Part shown: positions 15,471 through 25,965 of the stretch, in pieces
How positions within the stretch are numbered: position 1 is the first letter of the stretch
Layout of the letters: each line of letters opens with the position of its first letter
Virus record (IMG/VR): IMGVR_UViG_3300027336_000124
Location: 1-42,061 of that record
Strand: one strand, 5' to 3'
Length of the DNA: 42,061 nucleotides
Origin: a virus
Notes under the pieces: model-generated
Databases searched by the model: none
Told to the model about the DNA's origin: nothing
What the model saw: only the letters and a program-made list of their open reading frames with translations
Program-made: the position numbers and the translations under genes

Positions 15471-18400
15471 ATGGCAAACCGCATTTCCATCCTTGTTGCG
15501 CTCGAAGGCGCTGACGAGGGGCTCAAACGCGCCATCAATTCGGCCGAGCGCAGTCTTGGCGAGTTTGGCGCGAACGCCAAGACCGCAGGCGATAAAGCTG
15601 CCGCCGGGATGGCCGAGGTCAAGGCCGGAATGAGCGCATTTGGCGATCAGGTCGCCAAGGCCAAGACGCAGTTGCTGGCTTTCCTCACCATCAACTGGGC
15701 CAGTGGCAAGGTGCAGGAGATCGTCCAGATCGCCGACGCCTGGAACATGATGTCTGCGCGGCTCAAGCTCGCCACCGCTGGCAGCCGCGAGTACACGGTC
15801 GCGCAGAAGGAACTGTTCGCCATCTCGCAGCGCATCGGCGTCCCGATCCAGGAGACCGCTACGCTTTACGGCAAGCTGCAACAGGCTGTGCGGATGCTGG
15901 GCGGAGAGCAGCAGGATGCCCTCTCGCTCACCGAAAGCATCTCGCAAGCACTGCGTATCTCAGGTGCATCGGCCACCGAGGCGCAGTCGTCCCTGCTGCA
16001 GTTCGGGCAGGCCCTGGCCTCGGGCGTGCTGCGCGGCGAGGAATTCAACTCTGTCGTCGAAAACAGCCCACGTCTGGCCAAGGCACTGGCCGACGGCCTG
16101 AACGTGCCCATCGGACGGCTGCGCAAGCTCGCCGAGGAAGGCCGCCTGACCGCCGACGTGGTGGTCAACGCGCTGATGAGCCAGAAGGACAAGCTGGCCG
16201 CCGAGTACGCGCAACTGCCGATGACCGTCAGCCAGGCCTTCACGCGTCTGTCGAACGCCTTCGGACAGTGGGTCAGCAAGCTCGATGAATCGACCGGCTT
16301 CACCAAGAAGCTCGCCGAGGCCCTGACGTGGCTGTCGGAGAACCTGGACACGGTGATGAAGTGGCTGGGCCGCATCGCCGAGGTCGGCCTCGCGGTGCTG
16401 GTCTACCGCCTAATCCCGGCGCTGATCATCGCGTGGCAGACGGCAGGTGCGGCGGCGGTGACGGCGGCCAGCACCACGGCGGCCGCCTGGGCAACGGCCA
16501 ATCTATCGTTGTCGAACGCCATCGCCACGGTGGGCAAGCTTCGCGTGGCGTTCGGGGTGCTCGGCGCGGCCATCATCGGCTGGGAGATTGGGACGTGGCT
16601 GTCGGAGAAGTTCGAGATCGTTCGCAAGGCGGGCGTTTTCATGGTCGAGGTGCTGATGAAGGGCATCGAGCACCTGCGCTTCCAGTGGGAGGTGTTCGCC
16701 GCCATCTTCACGTCCGACACCATCGCTGAAGCCACCAAGCGCCACGAACAGCGGCTCGCGGAGATGAATCGCATCTTCGCCGAGATGTACGCCGACGCCA
16801 CCGAAGGTGCGAACGCAGCCAAAGGCGCGATGAACACCGCTGCGACCGCTGCCGAGGAAATCGCCAAGCGGCTCGAAGCCGTGCGACAGGGCACGCAGGA
16901 AGCGGTCGGGCGTGGCATCGAGGCGGTGCACGCCGCGCTGGAAAAGCTCAAGTCCCGGCTCGGCGAGGTCGAACAGGCCGTCGGCAAGGCCCAAGGTGTG
17001 GTCAACGACGCCACCGCCAAGATGGCCGAAGCCTACAAGGGGCTGACCACCATCGTCGAGGCGAGCCTCGCGCAGCAGGTGCAAGCGGTGAAGAACCGCT
17101 ACGACCAGGAGAAGGCGGAACTGGAGCGTACCCAGCAGTCCGAAACCGCCAAGATCACCAAGTCCACGCAGCTGCTTACCGAGGCGCTGACACAGCAGGC
17201 GACCCTGCGCCGTCAGGCCACGACCGAGACGCTCGGTCTGATCGATCAGGAAACGCAGGCGCGCAAGCAGGCCGCTGCCCGGCAAGGCCAGACCGAGGAG
17301 GAGCGCCGTGCCAACGTGCAGCGTGTCGAGAACGACATTCTCGCCACCAAGCGCCAGACCCTGGGGCAGGCGCTCACGGAGTACCGCCAGCACATCGACG
17401 CTCTCAATGCTGAAGCCAACCGGCATCTGGCGGAAGTGCAGCGCATCGAGGAAGCCAAGCGCCAGTTGTCTATGTCCACGGAGGAGCGCATCCGCGACAT
17501 CCGCCGTCAGGGTATGACGGAGTACGAGGCCACCGAGGATCGCAAGCGCCAGATCGCCGAGATGCAGGAACAGGCACGTCGCGCGCTGGCCAACGGCGAG
17601 TTGGAGCTTGCTCGCCAGCTCGCGCAGAAGGCGATGGACATGGCCGCGCAGGTGGCTACCAGCCAGACCAACGAGGCCAAGCGTGGCGAGGAAGCGCGCA
17701 AACAGTCCGAGCAAGCGGTGTCTCAGGTCACGCAGCTGGAAGCACAGTCGCGCGAGGCATACCGCAGGCAGGAGTACCAGCAGGCCACCGATTTGATGCG
17801 GCAAGCCGATCAGTTGCGCGCGGAATTGGCGCAGAAGGCCAAGGATGCCGACGTGCAGGCCGCGCAGGGCAAACAGGGCGTGCGCGATGCCATCGACCGT
17901 ATTCGCCAGTCCGAGGAGATTCTCAACCAGACGCTGGATGCCGAAGCGAAGGCGCACCAGACGGCGGCACGCTCGGCAATCACGGCGCGCGATGAGATTC
18001 AGCGGACGCTGACCGAGACCACGCGCCAGATCGACGACATCACGGCCAAGCTCAAGGACGGGCTGAAGGTCACGCTCGACGCCGACACCACGCGCTTCGA
18101 CAAGGCCATCGCTGATCTGGACAAGGCGCTGGCCGAAAAGGAATACCTGCTCCAGATCCAGGCTGATCTGCAGGAAGCGGAGAAGAAGCTCAAGGAATAC
18201 GAGCAGTTGCTCAAGGAAGGCAAGACGCTGCCGGTCGATGCTGATGTGTCCAAGGCCAAGGAGGCACTGGATAAGCTCAAGACCTACGCCGACCAAAACG
18301 CGCAGTTCGAGCTGAAGGTGGCGACCGAGAAGGCGCAGGCAGCTATCACCAATGTCGAGGGGATGATCAAGGCGCTGGATCGCATCCAGACCGAGTCGCA

Positions 18401-19508
18401 GCATCAGGTGGCCAGCAACGTCGGTGCGGTACGCGCGGAAATCGACAGCCTCAACGGGCGTAACACTTCCAGCACCCACACCATCTACGTGACCAAGGTG
18501 GAAACCAATGCCACTGGCGGTCTGGTGGGTGGCGTGCGGCGGTTTGCCGACGGCGGTGCGGTGGCTCCGGCCTTTCCCCGGATGAGCGGTGGCTCGGTGC
18601 CCGGCTCCGGCCACCACGACACCGTGCCGCGCACCCTGGATGCCGGGGCCTTCGTGATCCGCAAGGCGGCGGTGCAGAAGTACGGCAGCGGCGCGCTCTC
18701 GCGTCTGGTCAATGGCGTCGCCCACTTCGCGGTCGGCGGGCGCGTTGCCTCGTTTGGCGGTACCGGCTCCACAGGCTCCGATCCCAACGACAAGCCGAGC
18801 AGGCCCAAGAAGAACCGCGAAGCGTTCGAGGCGCTCAAGATGATCGACCTCGGCCTGCAGGGGATGAACGAGTACACGAGCTGGCTGCAGTGGAACTACG
18901 GCGCATCGGTCAGTCTGGATATGCGCAGCAAGACGATGGACAACTACGGCAAGCAGGCGCAGCAGGATCGCCGCACGCTGGAAGACTTTATCGGCCGCAA
19001 GACGCTGACCGGCAACGAGCGCCAGAACCTCGAACGCATCAAGCAGACGTGGCGGCAGGCGATGGCCCAGCCGCTGCTCTGGGGTAAAGACCTGGAGCGC
19101 GAGCTGATCGACTACATGGAGCAAAACCAGGGCGAGTTTTACCGGCGCGGTGGCTTGGCGAAATCCGACACCGTCCCGGCGATGCTCACCCCGGGCGAGT
19201 TCGTCGTGAACCGGCAGGCAGTCGCCCGCTACGGCGCTGGCTTCTTCGAAGCCATCAACAACCTGAGCGCTCCGGCGCAGGCACTGGCCGGGCGTGCGCT
19301 GGCGGGCATTCAGGGCTTTGCCTCGGGTGGTCTGGTGCAGCCCGCAAGCCGCAGCCTGCCACGTCCCTCGTTGCCCGAAGGTACGCCCACCCGCACCGTG
19401 CGCGTGGAACTGTCCTCGGGACAACAGAAGGTCAACGCCACCGTCGATGCGCGCGACGAAGCGCGACTGCTGCAACTGCTGGACGCCGCCCGCGCCCGCA
19501 CGGCTTGA
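15471..19508 (+). CDS. Tape measure protein
   Basis: A 1345-residue protein. Residues ~60-260 are the conserved tape-measure N-terminal domain (ISQRIGVPIQETATLYGKL, NSVVENSPRLAKALADGL). A hydrophobic stretch follows at ~300-385 (VGLAVLVYRLIPALIIAW and further Ala/Val runs), then a long coiled-coil rich in Gln, Glu, Ala and Arg (~400-1000). The C-terminal part carries two copies of a DTVP...(A/E)FV...V..YG motif in Gly-rich surroundings. ATG 15471 follows the upstream stop by one base. It sets tail length and helps DNA ejection across the inner membrane. Confidence 0.95.
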   Translation: MANRISILVALEGADEGLKRAINSAERSLGEFGANAKTAGDKAAAGMAEVKAGMSAFGDQVAKAKTQLLAFLTINWASGKVQEIVQIADAWNMMSARLKLATAGSREYTVAQKELFAISQRIGVPIQETATLYGKLQQAVRMLGGEQQDALSLTESISQALRISGASATEAQSSLLQFGQALASGVLRGEEFNSVVENSPRLAKALADGLNVPIGRLRKLAEEGRLTADVVVNALMSQKDKLAAEYAQLPMTVSQAFTRLSNAFGQWVSKLDESTGFTKKLAEALTWLSENLDTVMKWLGRIAEVGLAVLVYRLIPALIIAWQTAGAAAVTAASTTAAAWATANLSLSNAIATVGKLRVAFGVLGAAIIGWEIGTWLSEKFEIVRKAGVFMVEVLMKGIEHLRFQWEVFAAIFTSDTIAEATKRHEQRLAEMNRIFAEMYADATEGANAAKGAMNTAATAAEEIAKRLEAVRQGTQEAVGRGIEAVHAALEKLKSRLGEVEQAVGKAQGVVNDATAKMAEAYKGLTTIVEASLAQQVQAVKNRYDQEKAELERTQQSETAKITKSTQLLTEALTQQATLRRQATTETLGLIDQETQARKQAAARQGQTEEERRANVQRVENDILATKRQTLGQALTEYRQHIDALNAEANRHLAEVQRIEEAKRQLSMSTEERIRDIRRQGMTEYEATEDRKRQIAEMQEQARRALANGELELARQLAQKAMDMAAQVATSQTNEAKRGEEARKQSEQAVSQVTQLEAQSREAYRRQEYQQATDLMRQADQLRAELAQKAKDADVQAAQGKQGVRDAIDRIRQSEEILNQTLDAEAKAHQTAARSAITARDEIQRTLTETTRQIDDITAKLKDGLKVTLDADTTRFDKAIADLDKALAEKEYLLQIQADLQEAEKKLKEYEQLLKEGKTLPVDADVSKAKEALDKLKTYADQNAQFELKVATEKAQAAITNVEGMIKALDRIQTESQHQVASNVGAVRAEIDSLNGRNTSSTHTIYVTKVETNATGGLVGGVRRFADGGAVAPAFPRMSGGSVPGSGHHDTVPRTLDAGAFVIRKAAVQKYGSGALSRLVNGVAHFAVGGRVASFGGTGSTGSDPNDKPSRPKKNREAFEALKMIDLGLQGMNEYTSWLQWNYGASVSLDMRSKTMDNYGKQAQQDRRTLEDFIGRKTLTGNERQNLERIKQTWRQAMAQPLLWGKDLERELIDYMEQNQGEFYRRGGLAKSDTVPAMLTPGEFVVNRQAVARYGAGFFEAINNLSAPAQALAGRALAGIQGFASGGLVQPASRSLPRPSLPEGTPTRTVRVELSSGQQKVNATVDARDEARLLQLLDAARARTA

Positions 19509-19544
19509 CCGTGCGCTCCTGTTTCTCTGCCTGAAGGTTTCCCG

Positions 19545-19955
19545 ATGCAACTGAAGAACCTCGACACCGGGGTGGCTCTGCCATTGCCCGACGACTTGCT
19601 GTGGAGCGACGAGCACGCGTGGTCGCCTGCGGTCGCCAATGCGTCCTACCTGATCACCGGTGCCTTGCTGATCCAGTCGGCCACCCGGCAGGCAGGTCGG
19701 CCGATCACCCTAGTGGGAGCACCCGATATGGCCTGGGTGACGCGTGCCGCCGTCGAGCAGTTGCGCGCGTGGGCGGCGATTCCGGTGGGCGGCAGCACAG
19801 GCCGCTTCGAACTCACTTTCGCTGATGGCCGTGTCTTCACGGTCGCCTTCCGCCACGCGGAAACCGCCATCGAGGCCGAACCTGTGCTGGGCATCCCGGC
19901 GCGATCCGGCAACGACTTCTACCGCCTGACCCTTCGATTCCTGGAGATTGCCTGA
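19545..19955 (+). CDS. Phage tail-tip protein, unknown family
   Basis: A 136-residue protein, beta-rich in its second half (RFELTFADGRVFTVAFRH). It starts at ATG 19545 with GAAGG upstream and shares a TGATG junction with the following large tail gene. Directly downstream of the tape measure, this slot usually encodes tail-tip or distal-tail components. No family is assigned. Confidence 0.6.
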   Translation: MQLKNLDTGVALPLPDDLLWSDEHAWSPAVANASYLITGALLIQSATRQAGRPITLVGAPDMAWVTRAAVEQLRAWAAIPVGGSTGRFELTFADGRVFTVAFRHAETAIEAEPVLGIPARSGNDFYRLTLRFLEIA

Positions 19956-22900
19956 TGCCGATTCAATCTGGCGACGTGAAGCTGCTCAAGTCCGCCGTGA
20001 TGGCGGACGTGCCCGAAGGCGGCGGCGCGCCCACGGGCCTCGTGATTGCCGATGGCGTTTCAAACGCCATCTTCCCCGACATCTCCGAGCTGGATCGCGC
20101 CGGAGGCCGTGTCAATCTGCGCAAGAGCTTCGTGCAAGTGGCCACGGATGACACCGACACCTACTTCGGGGCCAACGTCATCGTGGCCGAGCCGCCGCAG
20201 GACGAGCGCGTCAGCGTCACGCTGTTTTCCACCCGCAAGACCTTCGACACCCGTGAGCAGGCGCAGACCCGCATCGAGGCCTACCTCAACAAAGGGCCGG
20301 AGTGGGCGGGCTACCTGTTCGAGAACCACATTGCGGGCCAGCGGGTGATCCAGCTCTTCCAGCGCCTCAGCGACGCCGTGCCCAACGTCGGCCAGACCCT
20401 TGTCCTGATCGAGAACGAAGGACTGCCCACGCAGAAGGAGCAGTACATCCGCGCCACCGCCGTGTCGGTGGTCGAGCGCAGCTTCACTTACAACACCGAC
20501 CAGGACTACAAGGCGGCGGTCGTCACCGTCGCCATCAGCGACGCGCTGCGCTTTGATTTCACGGGCTCGCCCGCCAGCAGAACCTTCACGCGGGCGACCA
20601 ACAGCACGAAAACGCGCGACACGGTGGTGGCCGACGCGGGCACCTACGTTGGCGTCGTGCCGCTGACGCAGGCTGCCAATGTGGGCGACTTCACCATCAA
20701 GGGCGCGTCCATCTACACGCAGCTCGTGCCCAGCGCTCAGACCGAGACGCCGATCTCCTTCGTGCCACCCTACGCCGCAGCCGGGTTGCCGGTACCGGGC
20801 GCGGCACCCGTGAGCTACACGGCCAGCCACGCCTGGAACACCAGCATCAAATTCAACCTGCCGGGTGGCTGCCTGCCGGGGTCGCTGTCCATCGTCACCG
20901 ATGGCATCACGATCTTCGACGATGCTGGCCTGCTCAAGACCGCCAGCGGCACGCTGGGCACCATCGACTACGCCAACGGTATCCTGAGCCTGAATTCCGG
21001 CTCGATGTCCAACAGCAAGGCCATCACCTACACGCCCGCTGCACAACTACAGCGCGCGCCGCAAAGCGCGGAGATCGCGGTCACGCCGGAATCGCGCAGC
21101 CAGTCCTACGTCGGCACCGTGAACCCGGTGCCGCAACCCGGCACGCTTGCCATCAGCTACATGGCGCAGGGCCGTTGGTACGTGCTGTCGGATGGCGGCA
21201 ATGGCTCCCTCAAAGGGCTGGACGCCAGCTACGGCGCGGGCACTTTCAACAAGAACACCGGAGCCTTCGTCGTGACCTTGGGGGCACTGCCCGACGTGGG
21301 CTCATCGCTGATCCTGACGTGGAACGTGCCGACCCAGGAAACGCAGCAGCCAACCGCCGCTCTGAAGGCATCGCAGGCCATGCAGCTTGCCCCGCCCGAA
21401 GGCAAAAGCGTTCAGCCGGGCACGCTCACCATTACCTGGCCACACGAGAGCGGCACGGGCACGCGCACGGCGTCCGCCACCACGTCTGGCGAGCTCAGTG
21501 GTGCTGCCACCGGTAGTCTGAACGTCGCGCAGAACCTCTTGAGCTTCGCGCCGAATGTCCTGCCCCCAGTCGGCGCGCTGCTGACCGTGGACTACGTTGC
21601 GGGCCCCAAGCAGGAAGACAGCTTCGCGCACCCCTCGCGCGATGGCCAGGGCAAGGTGCCGGTGACTGCAACCCTGGGCTCCATCGAACCGGGTTCATTG
21701 GAGATCGAGTGGAACACCCTGACGGACACCGCCGTGCTCGGGGTCTACACGCTGCAGCAGATTCAGGCGATGGGGCTAGGCCTGTGGAACGGCGTCGATC
21801 CCACGCAATACGCCCGCGACGATGGTGCGGGCAATGTGCTGCGCGCAGGCCAAGTCATCGGTAGCGTCAACTACGCCACCGGGGCGGTACAGTTCCAGCC
21901 CGACGTCACTGTCAAGATTCCAAGTCCCGTCTACGGGGCGCAGCGCCTTGGCTGGGCGTCGGGCGTGGGCCAGATGTTCCGCCTGAACTACGGCGGCATC
22001 AACTACGTGGATGCGCCGTCGCTCTATCCGAACGACGAGTCCGGCTACGTCAAGCTGCGCTACAACAGCGCGGGCTCGACCAGCAACCACAGCGAGACGT
22101 TCGCGTTCAGCCCATCGTTCCGGCTGGTGCCCGGCGTCAACGCGCAGGTGGTGACGGGCACGGTGTTGCTGGCCATCGCGGGCAGTCAGCCCTGGGGTGA
22201 CAACGGTCATGGCACGCTGCGCGAATTCACGCCCAGCGGCTGGGTCACGCGCGGCAGCATCAACTACCTCTCTGGTGCGGTGACGCTCACCTCGTGGTCG
22301 GCGGGCGCGACCAACAGCATCACGCGCGCCAGTTGCGTGACCACTGTGGGCGAGAACATCTCCAGCGAGTACGTGTTCCGTACCGGTGCTGCGCCACTGC
22401 GCCCAGGATCGCTCTCCATTCAGTTCGCCCGCGCGGTGGGTGGAACCCAGACCGTGACGGCAGGCATCGACGGCACGATCACCGCGTCTGGCGTCATCGG
22501 CAGCGTCGATTACGACACCGGTCTCGTGCGGGTGCGATTTGGAACCGTGGTCACGGCGGCGGGCAACGAGAGCGAGCCCTGGTTCGACGCCGAGAACGTG
22601 CGCCCAGACGGCAAGATCTTCCGGCCAGAACCGGTCGCGGCCTCCAGCCTGCGTTACAGCGCCGTGGCCTACAGCTATCTGCCCCTGGATGCGGCGTTGC
22701 TGGGCATCGACCCGGTACGCCTGCCCAGCGACGGGCGTGTGCCGATCTTCCGTCCAGGAGGCTTCGCCGTCGTCGGCCACACCGGTCGCATCACTGCATC
22801 GGTCAGCAACGGCCAGACCATCGATTGCGCGCGGGTGCGTCTGTCGCGCGTGCGTGTGGTCGGACACAACGGCGTGGTGATCCACACAGGCTACGTTACC

Positions 22901-23563
22901 GATCTGGAAGCAGGCACCGTCACGTTCACCGACGTGACTGGCTACAGCCAGCCAGTGACCATCGAGCACCGCATCGAGGACATGGCCGTGGTGCGCGACG
23001 TGCAGATCAACGGCGAGATCAGCTTCACGCGCCCGCTGACGCACGCCTATCCGCTGGCCAGTCCCGGCGATCCGGTCTCTGGCAGTTTTGTCTCCAGTGC
23101 GCTGGTGGCCGGTGACCTGTTCGCCCGCGTGAACCTCGTGTTCGACCAGAGCACCTGGAACGGCAGCTGGTCGGATGAACTGATCGGCAGCGCCGCCACC
23201 GCCACCTTCAACCACACCCAGTACCCGATCACGGTCACCAATCGTGGGGCGCTCACCGAGCGCTGGGTGGTTCGGATGACCAACAGCACCTCGTTCGAGG
23301 TCATCGGCGAGAACGTAGGTGTGATCGCCACCGGAAATACCAGCGCCGACTGCGCCCCCAACAACCCGGCGACCGGCGTGCCGTACTTCCGTCTGCCCGC
23401 GCTCGGCTGGGGCAACGGCTGGGCCACCGGCAACGTGCTGCGCTTCAACACCATCGGCAGCCAGTTCCCGGTCTGGGTGGTGCGCACCGTCCAGCAGGGA
23501 CCGGAGTCCGTGCCCGACGACCACTTCACGTTGCTGATTCGCGGGGATGTCGACACGCCCTGA
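19955..23563 (+). CDS. Large repeat-containing tail protein
   Basis: A 1202-residue virion protein. Residues ~1-210 form a distinct N-terminal domain (VNLRKSFVQVATDD, NKGPEWAGYLFENHIAGQR). Beyond it, segments starting with PG(S/T)L.I recur near residues 308, 394, 488, 579 and 816, each followed by G.I.Y..G.(L/V) patterns; the first four are spaced about 90 residues apart, suggesting tandem beta-sandwich domains. The C-terminal ~180 residues differ. It follows the tape measure and is probably part of the tail tip or a side fibre. The function is inferred from position. Confidence 0.7.
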   Translation: MPIQSGDVKLLKSAVMADVPEGGGAPTGLVIADGVSNAIFPDISELDRAGGRVNLRKSFVQVATDDTDTYFGANVIVAEPPQDERVSVTLFSTRKTFDTREQAQTRIEAYLNKGPEWAGYLFENHIAGQRVIQLFQRLSDAVPNVGQTLVLIENEGLPTQKEQYIRATAVSVVERSFTYNTDQDYKAAVVTVAISDALRFDFTGSPASRTFTRATNSTKTRDTVVADAGTYVGVVPLTQAANVGDFTIKGASIYTQLVPSAQTETPISFVPPYAAAGLPVPGAAPVSYTASHAWNTSIKFNLPGGCLPGSLSIVTDGITIFDDAGLLKTASGTLGTIDYANGILSLNSGSMSNSKAITYTPAAQLQRAPQSAEIAVTPESRSQSYVGTVNPVPQPGTLAISYMAQGRWYVLSDGGNGSLKGLDASYGAGTFNKNTGAFVVTLGALPDVGSSLILTWNVPTQETQQPTAALKASQAMQLAPPEGKSVQPGTLTITWPHESGTGTRTASATTSGELSGAATGSLNVAQNLLSFAPNVLPPVGALLTVDYVAGPKQEDSFAHPSRDGQGKVPVTATLGSIEPGSLEIEWNTLTDTAVLGVYTLQQIQAMGLGLWNGVDPTQYARDDGAGNVLRAGQVIGSVNYATGAVQFQPDVTVKIPSPVYGAQRLGWASGVGQMFRLNYGGINYVDAPSLYPNDESGYVKLRYNSAGSTSNHSETFAFSPSFRLVPGVNAQVVTGTVLLAIAGSQPWGDNGHGTLREFTPSGWVTRGSINYLSGAVTLTSWSAGATNSITRASCVTTVGENISSEYVFRTGAAPLRPGSLSIQFARAVGGTQTVTAGIDGTITASGVIGSVDYDTGLVRVRFGTVVTAAGNESEPWFDAENVRPDGKIFRPEPVAASSLRYSAVAYSYLPLDAALLGIDPVRLPSDGRVPIFRPGGFAVVGHTGRITASVSNGQTIDCARVRLSRVRVVGHNGVVIHTGYVTDLEAGTVTFTDVTGYSQPVTIEHRIEDMAVVRDVQINGEISFTRPLTHAYPLASPGDPVSGSFVSSALVAGDLFARVNLVFDQSTWNGSWSDELIGSAATATFNHTQYPITVTNRGALTERWVVRMTNSTSFEVIGENVGVIATGNTSADCAPNNPATGVPYFRLPALGWGNGWATGNVLRFNTIGSQFPVWVVRTVQQGPESVPDDHFTLLIRGDVDTP

Positions 23564-23610
23564 TGGTGTGGGTGCCCCCTGATCTTTGAACCCTTCTCGC
23601 AGGAATTCCT

Positions 23611-24876
23611 ATGACCGACCTGACCGTCAAATATTTCAGTAGCGGTATGAACGGCGCGCCCCAGATCGCCAACAACTGGGGCGATCTGGTGACGATGCTC
23701 GATGCGTGCCTGATCAATGGCTTCGCCCTGAAGGCCATCGACACGTTGACCTTCGCCGACGGCATCGCCACGGCGACCATTTCCTCGGGCCACGCCTATC
23801 GGCCATTTCAGGTGATCGAGATCGCTGGCGCTGAGCAGCCCGAGTACAACGGACAGTTCCGCGTGCTGACGGCGACGATGACCACATTCACCTATGCGGT
23901 AACCGGCACGCCCGTCTCGCCCGCCACGACGGCGACGAGTCTCTCGGCCAAGGTTGCCCCGCTGGGGTGGGAGAAGCCGTTCTCGTCGACTCACAAGGCA
24001 GCCTACCGCAGCAAGAACCCGCAGTCCCCGCAAAACCTGCTGCTGATCGACAACAGCCTCAAGACGCCCAACTACACGACGGGCTGGGCCAAGTGGGCCA
24101 ACGTCGGCATCGTCGAAGACCTGTCGGACATCGACACCATCGTCGGCGCGCAGGCTCCCTATGACCCGAACAACCCGACGCAGAACTGGAAACAGGTCAC
24201 CGCCAGCCAGTGGGGTTGGTACAAGTGGTTCCACGCGCGTGGCCCCCAGTACGAGAGCAATGGTGACAGCGGCGGCGGTGGGCGCAACTGGGTGCTGATC
24301 GGTGACGACCGCCTGTTCTTCCTCTTCTGTACCAACGCGGCGGGCTACGGCTGGTATGGCCGCAACAGCTACTGCTTCGGCGACCTCATCAGCTTCAAGC
24401 CGGGTGACAACTACGCCACGGTGCTGGCTGCCGATGACAACTACTCGGGGATGAGCAACTACTGGAGCTATCCCGGCCAGTTCAGCGGCTACGGGTTGGT
24501 CTCGTCCCTGGACTTCACGGGCAAGGTGCTGCTGCGCAACCACACCCAACTCGGCAACCCGGTGCGGTTTGGGCTCACGTCCCTGAACACGAACAACGGC
24601 CAGCAGATCTGCGGCCGGGGCCCGACGCCGTTCCCGAATGGAGCCGACTACAGCTTGTGGCTGCTGCCCACCTACGTGCGGCAAGAGGATGGCCACATGC
24701 GCGGCATCCTTCCTGGAATGCTGTGGATGCCCCAGGATCGTCCGTACAGCGACCAGACCATCGTCGACAACGTCGTCGGCCAGGAGGGCAGAAGGTTCCT
24801 GTTGGTCAGGACGCAGTACAGCTCGGAAACCGAAGGCGCGCAGATCGCGTTCGACATCACCGGGCCGTGGAGGTAA
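23611..24876 (+). CDS. Tail-tip structural protein, aromatic-rich
   Basis: A 421-residue protein, rich in Trp, Tyr, Gly and Asn (WGWYKWFHARGPQYE, GYGWYGRNSYC), typical of exposed virion domains. The N-terminal ~110 residues include a short beta domain (VIEIAGAEQPEYNGQFRV) of the kind seen in surface-binding phage proteins. It has a ribosome site (AGGAA) ahead of ATG 23611. It is part of the tail operon; the specific role is unknown. Confidence 0.6.
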   Translation: MTDLTVKYFSSGMNGAPQIANNWGDLVTMLDACLINGFALKAIDTLTFADGIATATISSGHAYRPFQVIEIAGAEQPEYNGQFRVLTATMTTFTYAVTGTPVSPATTATSLSAKVAPLGWEKPFSSTHKAAYRSKNPQSPQNLLLIDNSLKTPNYTTGWAKWANVGIVEDLSDIDTIVGAQAPYDPNNPTQNWKQVTASQWGWYKWFHARGPQYESNGDSGGGGRNWVLIGDDRLFFLFCTNAAGYGWYGRNSYCFGDLISFKPGDNYATVLAADDNYSGMSNYWSYPGQFSGYGLVSSLDFTGKVLLRNHTQLGNPVRFGLTSLNTNNGQQICGRGPTPFPNGADYSLWLLPTYVRQEDGHMRGILPGMLWMPQDRPYSDQTIVDNVVGQEGRRFLLVRTQYSSETEGAQIAFDITGPWR

Positions 24877-24879
24877 GCC

Positions 24880-25965
24880 ATGAGCTACCCGCTGAGTGAG
24901 TCCTTCGCCACTGCGCCTGCCGCCGGCTACACCGCAGTCCTGGGCGGAATGTCCGCGACGCACAACAGTGCGCAGCAATCCATCGACATCTCGGCTCCCA
25001 ACAGCCAGTCCATCCTGCGCTTCAATGAAACCGCCCACGGCGATTTCTGGTTCGAAGCCGATATCGAGTTGCTGACTGACGCAAGCGCCCGTAAGCACAT
25101 CGGCCTGTGGATGACGACCGGCAATGGTTCCGAGGGCTACCGGTTTGCCCATCTTGATGGCGGTTGGAGCGTTTCCCGCTGGAACAGTGGTTTCGGTGAC
25201 GGGGCTGGGGTGACGGGTGGCGTCAATGATGGGGCGAGGCCCATTGCTGGGTTGGCCGACGTGGCGCCGACGTTCAATGTCGGCCAGCGGTCGACCCTGC
25301 GCTGCGAGGTCATCGTCGGTGCCTTGGATACCAACGGCGTGCCCTGGACGCGGTTGATCCAGTTCAAAGCGGATGGCGTGCTGATGTTCCAGGTTGGCGA
25401 TGCCGCCTACCGGGGCAAGCTGATTCCAGGCGTCTTTTTGTACGGAGCCACGGCACGCGTCCACGCTGTCGCAGGCGACACCCCGTCTGGTTTGCCCGCT
25501 TTTCCGACGACGGTGGGCGTGAACGCCGACGACGATCTGCTGCCGCTGGCCGGGGGCTCGACCTCGGTGCCGCCCAACCCCGCCGCCAACATCGGCGTCA
25601 ATGCCCAACTCGACTTGTCGCGTCTCAACAGCCCGTCGAGCAATCAGTGGAACCGAGGTGGTGGCTACGACTGGCAGTTCCATCCGATTCAGAACGGTCG
25701 CAAGAACATCCACTTCAGCGGCCACGGATTCATCGTCGGAACGGTCAAGGAGAAGGGACAACCCGACCAACCGCTGGTGCGGCGGGTGCAGCTCATCAGC
25801 GAGAACACCCGCGTCCTGGTCGCCGAGACCTGGTCAGACACGGGAGGCAACTACCGATTCGAACTGCTGGACCCGGCGCAGCGATACACCGTGGTCAGCT
25901 ACGACCACAAGCAGATGTACCGCGCCGTGATCGCGGACAACCTACGCCCGGAGATGATGCCGTGA
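24880..25965 (+). CDS. Tail protein with lectin-like and regulatory-like beta domains
   Basis: A 361-residue protein. The first ~200 residues suggest a jelly-roll, LamG-like fold (FWFEADIELLTDASARKHI, RFAHLDGGWSV). A Pro/Asn-rich linker (~205-270) leads to a C-terminal domain resembling carboxypeptidase-regulatory-like folds (GFIVGTVKEKGQ, DTGGNYRFELL). These are candidate cell-surface binding modules. GTG of the next gene overlaps the stop by 4 nt. Confidence 0.6.
   Translation: MSYPLSESFATAPAAGYTAVLGGMSATHNSAQQSIDISAPNSQSILRFNETAHGDFWFEADIELLTDASARKHIGLWMTTGNGSEGYRFAHLDGGWSVSRWNSGFGDGAGVTGGVNDGARPIAGLADVAPTFNVGQRSTLRCEVIVGALDTNGVPWTRLIQFKADGVLMFQVGDAAYRGKLIPGVFLYGATARVHAVAGDTPSGLPAFPTTVGVNADDDLLPLAGGSTSVPPNPAANIGVNAQLDLSRLNSPSSNQWNRGGGYDWQFHPIQNGRKNIHFSGHGFIVGTVKEKGQPDQPLVRRVQLISENTRVLVAETWSDTGGNYRFELLDPAQRYTVVSYDHKQMYRAVIADNLRPEMMP

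Noticed and set aside
16503-19616. Very long open frame antisense to the tape measure gene
   Set aside because: It is fully antisense to a well-supported gene, has no ribosome site and shows only a low-complexity Leu/Arg/His-rich translation, as expected in GC-rich DNA.
21776-25770. Long antisense open frames over the tail genes
   Set aside because: They mirror coding sequence on the plus strand, lack starts with ribosome sites and have no recognisable domains.
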